From: Winogradskyella sp. | Lineage (GTDB): Bacteria; Bacteroidota; Bacteroidia; Flavobacteriales; Flavobacteriaceae | Assembly: GCF_016744625.1 (NCBI RefSeq) | Contig: NZ_JADGDZ010000030.1 | Location: forward strand, 1-34,419 | Direction: 5' to 3' | DNA: 34,419 nucleotides | Shown: positions 8,258 through 16,439 of the stretch, piece after piece | How positions within the stretch are numbered: position 1 is the first letter of the stretch | How the letters are laid out: every line of letters begins with the position of its first letter | Made by a program: the position numbers and the translations under genes | The notes under the pieces: model-generated | What the model was told of the DNA's origin: nothing | The model's input: the letters and a program-made list of their open reading frames with translations, nothing else | The model's database searches: none

Positions 8258-8461
8258 ATGGCACATCCAAAGCGTAAAATATCAAAAACAAGAAGAGATA
8301 AAAGAAGAACACATTATAAAGCTTCTGTACCTCAAATAGCAACTTGCCCAACAACTGGTGAGCCACATTTATACCATAGAGCACATTGGCATGATGGAAA
8401 ATTATATTACAGAGGTCAAGTACTAATTGACAACTCTGTTGAAGAAGAAAATGTAGCATAA
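8258..8461 (+). CDS. rpmF: 50S ribosomal protein L32
   Basis: A 67-residue basic ribosomal protein. It starts with the family signature [19 protein letters not shown], which contacts 23S rRNA in the large subunit. The middle contains [14 protein letters not shown]; the single cysteine means there is no complete four-Cys zinc ribbon, as in other zinc-independent L32 forms. Preceded by DUF177 with an 8-base gap (same operon) and followed within 25 bases by a strong intrinsic terminator, so the operon ends here and does not continue into fabH. Confidence 0.97.
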   Translation: MAHPKRKISKTRRDKRRTHYKASVPQIATCPTTGEPHLYHRAHWHDGKLYYRGQVLIDNSVEEENVA

Positions 8462-8481
8462 GTATTATGCATGCATATAAG

Positions 8482-8509
8482 AAAACGCTCACTTGTGAGC
8501 GTTTTTTTT
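8482..8509 (+). terminator. Intrinsic terminator after rpmF
   Basis: Stem AAAACGCTCA / TGAGCGTTTT with a CTTG loop (8492-8495), ending in a run of eight T. The most stable-looking hairpin in this part of the window. Confidence 0.93.
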
Positions 8510-8572
8510 GTTATAATTTTCTGAATCGAGCAAAAACCACTTAATTTGCATAATTATTTGCCAAAAAACGAC

Positions 8573-8610
8573 GAAAATTGATTAAAAATCATTCATTTTT
8601 ATCAATTTTC
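8573..8610 (+). repeat. Long AT-rich inverted repeat in the fabH leader
   Basis: GAAAATTGATTAAAAAT (8573-8589) and ATTTTTATCAATTTTC (8595-8610) are reverse complements apart from one bulged T, with a 5-base loop CATTC. The right arm ends 29 bases before the fabH ATG. There is no trailing T-run, so it is not a standard terminator. It could be an operator for a dimeric regulator of fatty-acid genes or an mRNA leader hairpin. Confidence 0.7.
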
Positions 8611-8639
8611 CATACTTTTAATTAATCTAAAAGCTAATA

Positions 8640-9635
8640 ATGAGTAAAATCACAGCGGCAATTACAGCTGTCGGAGGCTATGTTCCAGACTTTGTTTTAT
8701 CAAACAAAGTATTAGAAACTATGGTTGAGACTAACGACGAGTGGATTACCTCTCGTACAGGTATTAAAGAACGTAGAATCCTTAAAGATGAAGGGAAAGG
8801 CACATCGTTTTTAGCAATAAAAGCAGCAGAAGATTTAATTCAGAAAAAAGGATTAGACCCGAAAGAAATTGAACTGGTTATTGTTTGTACTGCAACACCA
8901 GACATGAAGGCTGCGTCAACAGCAGCTTACACAGCTACTCAGATTGGAGCTGTAAATGCATTTTCTTATGATTTAGAAGCAGCATGCTCTAGTTTCCTTT
9001 TTGGTATGTCTACAGCATCAGCATATATAGAATCGGGTCGTTACAAAAAAATCCTTTTAATAGGAGCTGATAAAAACTCATCCTTTATTAATTACAAAGA
9101 TAGAGCAACATGTATCATTTTTGGAGATGGTGCAGGTGCTGTATTGTTTGAGCCAAATGAAGAAGGCTTAGGTTTACAGGATGAATTATTAAGAAGTAAT
9201 GGTGAAGGAAGGGAATTTTTACAAGCAACTTACGGTGGATCTTCCTATCCAATTAATGCAGATACATATAATGAAGGAAAGCATTATGTTTTTCAGGATG
9301 GTAAAACAGTGTTTAAAAATGCTGTTTTTAATATGGCAGATGTAGCCGAAAAAATATTAAAGAGAAACAATCTTACAAACGATGATGTAGCATGGTTAGC
9401 AGCTCATCAGGCTAATAAGCGAATTATTGATGCTACAGCCAATAGAATTGATTTAGATAAAAAAAAGGTAATGATGAATATACAGAAGTATGGTAATACA
9501 ACTTCTGCGACTTTACCTCTACTCTTATTTGATTACGAATCACAACTTAAAAAAGGTGATAACATAGTATTCGCTGCCTTTGGTGGTGGATTTACTTGGG
9601 GTTCAATTTATTTTAAATGGGCTTATAATTCCTAA
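8640..9635 (+). CDS. fabH: 3-oxoacyl-ACP synthase III (KAS III)
   Basis: Condenses acetyl-CoA (or branched acyl-CoA) with malonyl-ACP to start each round of type II fatty-acid synthesis. The 331-residue thiolase-fold protein shows the full catalytic triad: Cys116 in LEAACSSFLFG, His256 in WLAAHQANKRI and Asn286 in YGNTTSATLPL. The N-terminal TNDEWITSRTGIKERR (31-46) is also diagnostic. It heads a cluster with accB and accC (30-base gap to accB), so the step that makes malonyl-CoA and the step that first uses it are encoded together. In many bacteria plsX lies between rpmF and fabH; here the 178-base gap holds no plsX. The inverted repeat at 8573-8610 sits in its leader. Confidence 0.97.
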   Translation: MSKITAAITAVGGYVPDFVLSNKVLETMVETNDEWITSRTGIKERRILKDEGKGTSFLAIKAAEDLIQKKGLDPKEIELVIVCTATPDMKAASTAAYTATQIGAVNAFSYDLEAACSSFLFGMSTASAYIESGRYKKILLIGADKNSSFINYKDRATCIIFGDGAGAVLFEPNEEGLGLQDELLRSNGEGREFLQATYGGSSYPINADTYNEGKHYVFQDGKTVFKNAVFNMADVAEKILKRNNLTNDDVAWLAAHQANKRIIDATANRIDLDKKKVMMNIQKYGNTTSATLPLLLFDYESQLKKGDNIVFAAFGGGFTWGSIYFKWAYNS

Positions 9636-9665
9636 CAAAAAACTAACTAACAAACACAAAATATT

Positions 9666-10145
9666 ATGGATTTAAAAGAAATTCAGAACTTAATTAAATT
9701 TGTAGCCAAGTCTGGTGCAAGCGAAGTTAAGTTAGAAATGGATGACATTAAAATTACCATTAGAACAGGTTCAGAAAGCGACACTACTATCGTACAGCAA
9801 ATACCAATGCAGGCTGCACCAATGGCACAACAAATGCCAGTGCAAGTTGCAGCACCAGCAGCAGAAACACCTGCGACACCTGCAGTAGCAAGTGAAGATT
9901 CAAAATATATTACAATAAAATCACCAATCATTGGGACATTTTATCGCAAACCATCACCAGATAAACCTGTTTTTGTAGAAGTAGGTACGGAGATTAAAGA
10001 AGGTGATGTGCTTTGTGTTATTGAAGCCATGAAATTATTCAACGAAATAGAATCAGAGGTTTCTGGTAAAATTGTAAAAGTACTTGTTGATGATTCGTCA
10101 CCAGTAGAGTTTGATCAACCATTATTCTTGGTAGATCCATCATAA
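9666..10145 (+). CDS. accB: Biotin carboxyl carrier protein of acetyl-CoA carboxylase
   Basis: The 159-residue BCCP subunit that carries carboxybiotin between biotin carboxylase (AccC) and the carboxyltransferase. Layout: N-terminal helical region (1-35), a flexible Ala/Pro/Gln-rich linker (about 45-75), and the C-terminal biotinyl domain with Lys123 in the canonical CVIEAMKLFNEI motif as the biotinylation site. Length and order are normal. It lies between fabH and accC; the 75-base gap to accC is unusually long for this cluster and is filled by a palindromic element (10151-10207). Confidence 0.96.
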   Translation: MDLKEIQNLIKFVAKSGASEVKLEMDDIKITIRTGSESDTTIVQQIPMQAAPMAQQMPVQVAAPAAETPATPAVASEDSKYITIKSPIIGTFYRKPSPDKPVFVEVGTEIKEGDVLCVIEAMKLFNEIESEVSGKIVKVLVDDSSPVEFDQPLFLVDPS

Positions 10146-10150
10146 CCCGA

Positions 10151-10207
10151 TTTAAAATTCCAAAGTATAATTCCCAACATGTTGGAATTTGGAATTTGAA
10201 ATTTTAA
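10151..10207. repeat. Nested palindromic element between accB and accC
   Basis: Outer arms AAATTCCAAA (10155-10164) and TTTGGAATTT (10188-10197) are perfect 10-base reverse complements. They enclose the perfect palindrome CAACATGTTG (10175-10184), flanked by TTCC and GGAA, and TTTAAA occurs at both outer ends. The element occupies most of the accB-accC spacer. It looks like a dispersed intergenic palindrome of the REP/MITE kind, or a processing or attenuation structure that would alter the AccB:AccC ratio. Confidence 0.75.
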
Positions 10208-10220
10208 ATACCTAAAAGTT

Positions 10221-11573
10221 ATGTTTAAAAAAATACTTATTGCCAATAGAGGTGAAATAGCACTACGTGTTATTAGAACCTGTAAGGAGATGGGAATTAA
10301 AACCGTTGCCGTTTATTCAACAGCAGACGCAGAAAGCTTACATGTGAAGTTTGCAGATGAAGCGGTATGTATTGGACCTCCAGCAAGTAGTGAATCTTAT
10401 CTTAAAATTGCCAATATAATAGCAGCAGCAGAAATTACTAATGCAGATGCTATTCATCCAGGTTACGGATTCTTGTCTGAAAACGCAAAGTTTTCAAAAA
10501 TATGTGAAGAGCATGGTATTAAATTCATTGGAGCATCTGAAGAGATGATTGACCGAATGGGTGATAAAGCCAATGCAAAAGCCACAATGAAAGCAGCTGG
10601 TGTGCCATGTGTACCTGGAAGCGAAGGTATAATTGAAACTTTCGAAGACTGTAAAAAAGTTGCTAAAGAAACTGGTTACCCTGTAATGCTTAAGGCATCA
10701 GCAGGTGGTGGTGGAAAAGGAATGCGTGCCGTTTGGAAACCAGAAGAACTTCAAAACGCATGGGAATCTGCTCGTGCAGAATCTAAAGCTGCATTTGGAA
10801 ACGATGATATGTATATGGAGAAGCTTATTGAAGAGCCTCGTCATATAGAAATTCAGATTGTAGGTGATTCTCGCGGAACAGCTTGTCATTTATCAGAAAG
10901 AGATTGTTCTGTTCAAAGACGTCATCAAAAACTTACTGAAGAAGTACCCTCTCCTTTTATGACGGATAAATTGAGAGACAAAATGGGTAAAGCCGCTGTT
11001 AAGGCTGCTGAATATATTAAATATGAAGGTGCTGGTACTGTAGAGTTTTTAGTAGATAAACATAGAAACTTCTATTTTATGGAGATGAATACTCGTATTC
11101 AGGTAGAGCACCCAATTACAGAACAAGTTATTGATTTCGATTTAATAAGAGAGCAAATATTAGTGGCAGCAGGTGTGCCAATTTCTGGTAAAAATTATAC
11201 ACCAAACTTACATTCTATAGAATGTAGAATCAATGCAGAAGATCCATTTAACGATTTTAGACCTTCACCAGGTAAGATAACAACATTGCATGCACCAGGT
11301 GGGCATGGTGTGCGATTAGATACTCATGTTTATGCAGGCTATAGTATTCCGCCTAATTATGACTCTATGATTGCGAAGCTTATTACAACAGCGCAAACTA
11401 GAGAAGAGGCAATTAATAAAATGAAGCGTGCTTTAGATGAGTTTGTTATCGAAGGAATTAAAACAACAATCCCATTTCACAGACAATTAATGGAGCATCC
11501 AGATTATTTAGCGGGTAATTATACCACTAAGTTTATGGAAGATTTTGAGATTAAAAAAGAAATTGAAGATTAA
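10221..11573 (+). CDS. accC: Biotin carboxylase subunit of acetyl-CoA carboxylase
   Basis: ATP-dependent carboxylation of the biotin on AccB using bicarbonate, the first half-reaction of malonyl-CoA synthesis. The 450-residue ATP-grasp enzyme starts with the typical [19 protein letters not shown]. Seen in order: N-terminal biotin carboxylase domain (1-112), GDKANAK (115-121), the glycine-rich lid [12 protein letters not shown] (160-171), HIEIQI and the [15 protein letters not shown] segment, [14 protein letters not shown] with metal- and bicarbonate-site residues, then the C-terminal domain with GIKTTIPFH. All key pieces are present. Followed by a clear intrinsic terminator that closes the fabH-accB-accC cluster. 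The acetyl-CoA carboxyltransferase genes (accA, accD) are not in the window. Confidence 0.97.
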   Translation: MFKKILIANRGEIALRVIRTCKEMGIKTVAVYSTADAESLHVKFADEAVCIGPPASSESYLKIANIIAAAEITNADAIHPGYGFLSENAKFSKICEEHGIKFIGASEEMIDRMGDKANAKATMKAAGVPCVPGSEGIIETFEDCKKVAKETGYPVMLKASAGGGGKGMRAVWKPEELQNAWESARAESKAAFGNDDMYMEKLIEEPRHIEIQIVGDSRGTACHLSERDCSVQRRHQKLTEEVPSPFMTDKLRDKMGKAAVKAAEYIKYEGAGTVEFLVDKHRNFYFMEMNTRIQVEHPITEQVIDFDLIREQILVAAGVPISGKNYTPNLHSIECRINAEDPFNDFRPSPGKITTLHAPGGHGVRLDTHVYAGYSIPPNYDSMIAKLITTAQTREEAINKMKRALDEFVIEGIKTTIPFHRQLMEHPDYLAGNYTTKFMEDFEIKKEIED

Positions 11574-11575
11574 AT

Positions 11576-11604
11576 AAAAAGCTCCTAAATTTAGGAGCTT
11601 TTTT
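11576..11604 (+). terminator. Intrinsic terminator after accC
   Basis: AAAAGCTCCTAAA pairs with TTTAGGAGCTTTT, almost without a loop as drawn, so a 4-base AATT loop is likely. A T-run follows directly. It ends only about 7 bases before the next ATG, at 11611. Confidence 0.88.
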
Positions 11605-11610
11605 TATACT

Positions 11611-12726
11611 ATGAATTTATCGTATTGGGAAATAAAAACCTGGTTATCTCAAATAGACTATACTATTGTTGGTAGTGGTATAGTTGGTATTAGTTGTGCG
11701 ATTCAGTTAAGGCAGCGATTTCCAAAATCTAAGATTCTAATTTTAGAAAAAGGAATGCTACCTCAAGGAGCTAGTACAAAAAATGCCGGTTTTGCTTGCT
11801 TTGGTAGCTTGAGCGAAATTATAGACGATCTTCAATATCATTCTGAAGATGAGGTTTTAAAACTCATTAAAAAGCGTGTTGACGGACTACAATTACTACG
11901 TAAAACTCTAGGAGATAAAACTATTGATTATAAGAATTTAGGTGGCTATGAGTTGTTCTTAAAATCTGATGAAGCACTTTTTGATGTATGTTCCGTGGAG
12001 CAAAATGATATCAATCGGCTTTTACAACCCATTTTTAGAGATGATGTATTTTCATTAAAAGATAACAATTTTAAGTTTGAAAATATAAAGAGCAAGTACA
12101 GTTTTAATCAATTTGAAGGACAGATTGATACAGGGAAAATGATGGAAGCTTTATTGAATAAGGCACAACAAGAAGGTATTAAAATATTAAATAATTGCCT
12201 TGTACAAGAGTTTGAAGAGGATACTAATGGTATAAAAATTAAAGCAGATAACTTCGAATTTTCATCAAAGAATCTACTAATTTCAACCAATGGTTTTACT
12301 ACGAAACTCATTGAGCAACCGATTAAACCAGCAAGAGCACAAGTGTTAATCACTAAGCCAATTAAAGACTTGCATATTAAAGGAACATTTCATTTAGATA
12401 AAGGCTATTATTATTTTAGAAATATTGATAATCGAATTCTTTTTGGTGGTGGACGAAATCTAGATTTCAAAACTGAAGAAACTGCTGAATTTGGCGAGAC
12501 AGAAATCATTCAAAATAAGCTCGAAGAACTTCTGAGAACTGCCATTTTACCAAATACAGATTATGAAATCGACCAACGTTGGTCAGGTATAATGGGAGTC
12601 GGTCAACAAAAGAAAGCGATAGTTAAACAACTTAGTAACCATGTGTATTGCGGAGTTCGATTAGGTGGAATGGGAGTTGCTATTGGCAGTTTGGTTGGCA
12701 AAGAACTAGCAGATTTAATTGAATGA
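11611..12726 (+). CDS. FAD-dependent oxidoreductase, DAO (glycine oxidase/D-amino-acid dehydrogenase) family
   Basis: A 371-residue flavoprotein with the N-terminal Rossmann dinucleotide motif IVGSGIVGIS (19-28) and LILEKG closing the first FAD-binding unit. It continues with the DAO-family pattern TKNAGFACFGS (residues about 56-66) and a C-terminal FAD-contact region GVRLGGMGVAIGSLVGKELA. Members oxidise amino or imino acids or related amines; the actual substrate cannot be inferred. It has no signal peptide and is probably cytoplasmic. The ATG lies just after the accC terminator, so expression needs either a promoter inside the accC end or terminator readthrough. Its stop overlaps the next gene's start by 4 bases (ATGA), indicating translational coupling with the GreA-like protein. 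Confidence 0.88.
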   Translation: MNLSYWEIKTWLSQIDYTIVGSGIVGISCAIQLRQRFPKSKILILEKGMLPQGASTKNAGFACFGSLSEIIDDLQYHSEDEVLKLIKKRVDGLQLLRKTLGDKTIDYKNLGGYELFLKSDEALFDVCSVEQNDINRLLQPIFRDDVFSLKDNNFKFENIKSKYSFNQFEGQIDTGKMMEALLNKAQQEGIKILNNCLVQEFEEDTNGIKIKADNFEFSSKNLLISTNGFTTKLIEQPIKPARAQVLITKPIKDLHIKGTFHLDKGYYYFRNIDNRILFGGGRNLDFKTEETAEFGETEIIQNKLEELLRTAILPNTDYEIDQRWSGIMGVGQQKKAIVKQLSNHVYCGVRLGGMGVAIGSLVGKELADLIE

Positions 12727-13172
12727 ACACAAAACAACAACTTTACAAAGCATGCCAAGACTTTTTAAATAACCGTTTAGAGGTTATTCAAAAGACGATT
12801 CTAGATATTCAGAATTCACTACAATCCGAAACTAAAAGTAGTGCAGGTGATAAGCACGAAACTGGCAGAGCAATGCTACAATTAGAACGTGAGAAGGCAG
12901 GTCATCAATTAGCAGAAATTCAAAAATTAAATGAAACACTCCACAAGATCAATCAAGAAATTCAACATCAAACTGTAGCTCTTGGAAGTGTAGTGTATTC
13001 GACTCAATCAAATTACTTTATAGCAATTAGTGCAGGAGAAATTGTAATTGACAAGGTTAAGTTTTATGCTATTTCACCATCAACACCAATGGCGAAATTG
13101 TTATTATCAAAAGAAGTTGGAGACGAGGTTCAGTTTAGAAACAGTACCTTTGTTATCTCTAAAATTGAATAA
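12723..13172 (+). CDS. GreA/GreB-like coiled-coil protein
   Basis: A 149-residue protein with the GreA/GreB layout: an N-terminal helical hairpin (about 5-80) and a C-terminal FKBP-like beta domain (85-149; LGSVVYSTQSNYFIAIS, ...SPSTPMAKLLLSKEVGDEVQF...). In GreA the hairpin tip holds an acidic pair (GD..EN) that reaches the RNA polymerase active site. Here AGDKHETGRAM (41-51) keeps Asp43 and Glu46 at the same spacing, so transcript cleavage or another secondary-channel role is possible. I recall relatives in Flavobacteria carrying a '3-oxoacyl-ACP synthase' label, for which nothing in this sequence gives support. It overlaps the DAO-family gene by 4 bases. True biological role is unproved. 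Confidence 0.75.
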   Translation: MNTKQQLYKACQDFLNNRLEVIQKTILDIQNSLQSETKSSAGDKHETGRAMLQLEREKAGHQLAEIQKLNETLHKINQEIQHQTVALGSVVYSTQSNYFIAISAGEIVIDKVKFYAISPSTPMAKLLLSKEVGDEVQFRNSTFVISKIE

Positions 13173-13203
13173 CGAAAACGGCTATAATTAAGCCAATACT
13201 GTG

Positions 13204-15456
13204 ATGAAGAGGATTGAAAATGTTATAAGTAGCATTATAAAACATAGAATAATCATCATTGTTATTCTGGCTGTTTTAATGGCAATTTCTGGTTATCAAA
13301 CCCTTCAAAAATTACGTGTTGACAATTCACTTTCCATATGGTTTTTAGAAGACGATCCAAGTTACAAAGCTTATATAGATTTTCAAGAAAATTTTGGGTC
13401 CGATGAAATTTTCATCGCCATGTTTCCGGTTGAAAACGCAGTTGGCGAAGTGGAGATACAGCAATTAAAACAGTTGCATAAAAGTATTGAAGTGCTTCCA
13501 TATGTAAAAACATCATTTAGCTTAGCCAAGGCGAAATATCCTATCTATGCCAATAATAGAATCAACTTTGATGATTTATATAATCCTAAGCGAAGTGAAA
13601 AAGGTTTAAAAAGCCTCTTTTCTAAGTTGCCAAATATTACTTCTCAGCTAGTGACTAAGGATTACAAGAATCACTTTTTCTATATTCAATTGAATCCAAC
13701 TCCCACAATTGAAGAAAAACGCAAAGACATTGCAGGTGAGATCCGCAGCATCATAGAAAAAGAATATTCCAACTATTATTTAACAGGTCCGCCAGTATTA
13801 AACGAAGCCTACAGCAAAGGCATTTATAAAGAAAGCCTAACCTTTGGAATTTTAACGGTTCTTATTATTACACTGTTGCTTTTGTTTTTGCTGCCAAGCA
13901 AGCGTTACCTCATTATTTCGTTGTTATCCGTCGCCATACCTGTAAGTTTATTGTTTGGTCTTATAACGTCTTTAGGGTTTGCACTGAACATGATTTCTAT
14001 GCTCATTCCAACCATTCTTATGGTCTATAGTGTAAGTGATGCTGTACATATCATTAATATATATCACAAGGAAGGAATTATTAATAAAACACTTTCTAAA
14101 GTGCAGCTTTTAGCTTTAGCAGTTCGTAAGAGTTATACACCTTGCTTTTATACCACACTAACCACATTTGTAGGTTATTTTGCGCTGTATTTATCTCCAC
14201 TTCCAGCATTTAAAAATATGGGAGTTTTTACCTGTATTGGGTTGATTTTGAGTTTTATTTTGGTCTATGTGATTACCATTATTGGTTTTAGTTTTATGAC
14301 TCTAAATTTTGAGCAAGCTAAACCTGTTTTAAGTATAAAAAAATATTCTCAGAGTAATTTTATAGACTGGCTTAATGGTTTTACAACACAATACAAAACA
14401 AGCATTATTATTGGTTTTACATTAGTTTTATTTTTTGGATTCTATTCAATTTTTCAAGTAAAAATTGACACCAATTCTTCCAATCTTTTAGCCGAAGGTA
14501 AAGCAAAACAAGATTTAAGATTAGTTGAAAGTCAACTTAACGGAAGTTCTAGATTACAGCTTAATATTTCGGTGGTTAATGGCGAAAGCATTTTGAATAT
14601 AGATGCTATGAAGCGTCTTGAAGATTTCCAGAATAAACTTGAAGCAAACTCATTGATTTCAACACCAGTATCTGTAGTAAATATTAAATCGTTTTTAGAG
14701 AAGCGGACACCTGTTTTATTTCAAACTAATGTGTCCGAAGATAAAATCAAAAACACCTTAGCAACAGTTGATACTAATGATAATAGCTTTTTTAAATTAT
14801 TTTCTAAAGACTTAACTACAGCTGGTTTTACTTTGAGTTTAAGAGAAATGAAAACTTCTGAATTAGAGCAAGTACTAGTTGATATAAAGCGTGATTTTGA
14901 ATCTATTTTCAACACTAAGGATTATAGTTTAAAGATTAATGGTTTCGCTGTTGTTTTTGCGCAACTCAATAATTTCATATTAGAAACACAATTTAAATCT
15001 TTTTTCGCTGCTTTTTTTGTAGCCTTTTTGTGTCTATGGGTTTTTATAAAAAGCTTAAGAACAACCCTTTTAGTACTAATCCCTAATTTATTACCACTAA
15101 CAGTCTTGGCTATTTTTATGAATTTGTTAGATATCCCTTTAGATGTCACTACAGCAATGATTACTCCAATAATGTTAGGGATTGCTATGGACGATACCAT
15201 ACATTTAGTTTATAAATACAGGCGAAGCAAAGCTATTACAGGAGTGCCAGAGTCAAGAATGGATAATGCGATGCATTATACAGGCAGCGCCTTATTTTCT
15301 ACAACCATTGCTTTGGTTGGTGGGTTTTTAATTATAGCCTCTAGTGCAACACCTTCGGTTAGAGATTTCGGATTGCTCTGTGCAGTAACAGTTGCAATAG
15401 CTTTGATTACAGATATCTTTTATTTGCCAGCACTTTTGAAGCGGTTTGATAAATAA
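13204..15456 (+). CDS. MMPL/RND-superfamily membrane transporter
   Basis: About 750 residues with the RND repeat plan: one membrane helix (about 15-35), a large periplasmic loop, then a cluster of five helices (about 212-370), a second helix (about 400-420), a second periplasmic loop and a final cluster (about 595-745). The acidic proton-relay positions of the two central helices are visible as MVYSVSDAVHI (first half) and GIAMDDTIHLVYKYRR (second half). The two-domain MMPL form is typical of exporters of lipids or hopanoid-like and other hydrophobic compounds; the cargo is not deducible. I place the start at ATG 13204; an upstream GTG at 13201 is adjacent. No membrane-fusion or outer-membrane partner gene lies nearby. 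Convergent with the ABC ATPase, whose stop lies one base away. Confidence 0.88.
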   Translation: MKRIENVISSIIKHRIIIIVILAVLMAISGYQTLQKLRVDNSLSIWFLEDDPSYKAYIDFQENFGSDEIFIAMFPVENAVGEVEIQQLKQLHKSIEVLPYVKTSFSLAKAKYPIYANNRINFDDLYNPKRSEKGLKSLFSKLPNITSQLVTKDYKNHFFYIQLNPTPTIEEKRKDIAGEIRSIIEKEYSNYYLTGPPVLNEAYSKGIYKESLTFGILTVLIITLLLLFLLPSKRYLIISLLSVAIPVSLLFGLITSLGFALNMISMLIPTILMVYSVSDAVHIINIYHKEGIINKTLSKVQLLALAVRKSYTPCFYTTLTTFVGYFALYLSPLPAFKNMGVFTCIGLILSFILVYVITIIGFSFMTLNFEQAKPVLSIKKYSQSNFIDWLNGFTTQYKTSIIIGFTLVLFFGFYSIFQVKIDTNSSNLLAEGKAKQDLRLVESQLNGSSRLQLNISVVNGESILNIDAMKRLEDFQNKLEANSLISTPVSVVNIKSFLEKRTPVLFQTNVSEDKIKNTLATVDTNDNSFFKLFSKDLTTAGFTLSLREMKTSELEQVLVDIKRDFESIFNTKDYSLKINGFAVVFAQLNNFILETQFKSFFAAFFVAFLCLWVFIKSLRTTLLVLIPNLLPLTVLAIFMNLLDIPLDVTTAMITPIMLGIAMDDTIHLVYKYRRSKAITGVPESRMDNAMHYTGSALFSTTIALVGGFLIIASSATPSVRDFGLLCAVTVAIALITDIFYLPALLKRFDK

Positions 15457-15457
15457 A

Positions 15458-16372
15458 TTAATTTTCAATTTTTAAGTATATAATGGAATCTTTTTTTATT
15501 TCAGAGACAAGCTCAACAAAGATAGACCTTGAATTAAAATCAGCTTCTATCAACCAGCTATTCCCATTAAAATAAGATTGTTTCACTACCGCTTTTAAAT
15601 CTGAATGTTCTACAATTTTTAGCTGATGTGCATAGACAATTCCAATGGGTTCAATAATATTAAATTCCCCAAAAAAAGAAGCAATTAGTGGTAGTTTTGG
15701 ATTATTGTAAAGTTGTTGAGGCTTGTCTTTTGCTATGATTTTAGAGTTATGAAGCACTATCATTTCATCTGCAAAGCCAAGCACATCATTTTTATCGTGA
15801 GTTGCGACAATACACGTAATTTTTTTCTCCTTGAGGTAGTTAAATATGCTTCGTCTTAAGGATTGTTTTTTAAAATTATCGATATGACTAAAAGGCTCGT
15901 CTAATAAGAGGATTTCAGGTTCTTTTGCAAGTGCTCTAGCAATGGCTACACGCTGTTTTTGTCCACCACTGAGGTTTTTAACTTTGATTTTAGCATAGGC
16001 CTCAAGTTCTACAACTTTTATAAGCTCATTGGTGCGTTTTTGTTTTTCTTCTGGAAAGAAATTAGAAAGAAATTTACCTATGTTTTCTTCAACGGTTGTA
16101 AAAGGCATCAGGTCGAATTCTTGGGTGACACTTTTCATAAAATCATAGCCAATAACAAGATTGTATTTTGGTCCCAGAATTTCTTTACCATTCCAATAAA
16201 TATGTCCTTCCTTTAAATCATATTCACCATAAATAAGTTTTAACAAAGTGCTTTTTCCAGAACCACTTTCTCCAATAATGGCAAGGTTTTCGCCTTTTTC
16301 TAAAACGAAATCAATGTGGTCTAAGACTTTAGATTTTGTGTATCCGAATGAAATGTTTTCAACCTTGAGCAT
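15458..16372 (-). CDS. Orphan ABC transporter ATPase with TOBE-like tail
   Basis: A 304-residue ATP-binding subunit. Walker A GESGSGKST (34-42), Q-loop region around VTQEFDLMPF (82-91), signature LSGGQKQRVAIARAL (134-148), Walker B EILLLDEPF with catalytic Glu159, and an H-loop ATHDKND are all intact. The last 85 residues form a beta-rich extension after PQQLYNNP, as in importer ATPases of the polyamine/iron/sulfate type with a TOBE-like regulatory domain. No permease or binding-protein gene is nearby, so its partners are elsewhere or the protein has a non-transport role. A terminator separates it from the upstream gene, and a TATTTTTG box lies 5 bases before the ATG, which would give a leaderless mRNA. 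Confidence 0.88.
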   Translation of the reverse strand: MLKVENISFGYTKSKVLDHIDFVLEKGENLAIIGESGSGKSTLLKLIYGEYDLKEGHIYWNGKEILGPKYNLVIGYDFMKSVTQEFDLMPFTTVEENIGKFLSNFFPEEKQKRTNELIKVVELEAYAKIKVKNLSGGQKQRVAIARALAKEPEILLLDEPFSHIDNFKKQSLRRSIFNYLKEKKITCIVATHDKNDVLGFADEMIVLHNSKIIAKDKPQQLYNNPKLPLIASFFGEFNIIEPIGIVYAHQLKIVEHSDLKAVVKQSYFNGNSWLIEADFNSRSIFVELVSEIKKDSIIYLKIEN

Positions 16373-16376
16373 TTAA

Positions 16377-16384
16377 CAAAAATA
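16377..16384 (-). promoter_or_regulatory. Candidate -7 box directly before the ABC ATPase
   Basis: Minus-strand TATTTTTG matches TAnnTTTG and ends 4 bases from the ATG. A TTG lies 24 bases upstream, inside the terminator hairpin of the preceding gene. If used, transcription would begin at or next to the start codon. Confidence 0.3.
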
Positions 16385-16390
16385 GCATAA

Positions 16391-16419
16391 AAAAACCGCT
16401 TGAGAAATCAAGCGGTTTT
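16391..16419 (-). terminator. Intrinsic terminator after the T9SS FG-GAP gene
   Basis: Stem AAAACCGCTTGA / TCAAGCGGTTTT with a 4-base loop (16404-16407). On the minus strand it is followed by a T-run. It lies 20 bases after the stop of the gene at 16440. Confidence 0.92.
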
Positions 16420-16439
16420 CAATGTTTAATAAGAAAAAT

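Noticed and set aside
8253..8492. Minus-strand frame over rpmF
   Set aside because: It covers the ribosomal protein L32 gene exactly, and the hydrophobic content comes from the complement of Lys/Arg codons.
9683..9931. Minus-strand reading frame rich in Ala, Gly and Cys
   Set aside because: It mirrors the Ala/Pro/Gln linker of accB in the opposite strand and has no family features.
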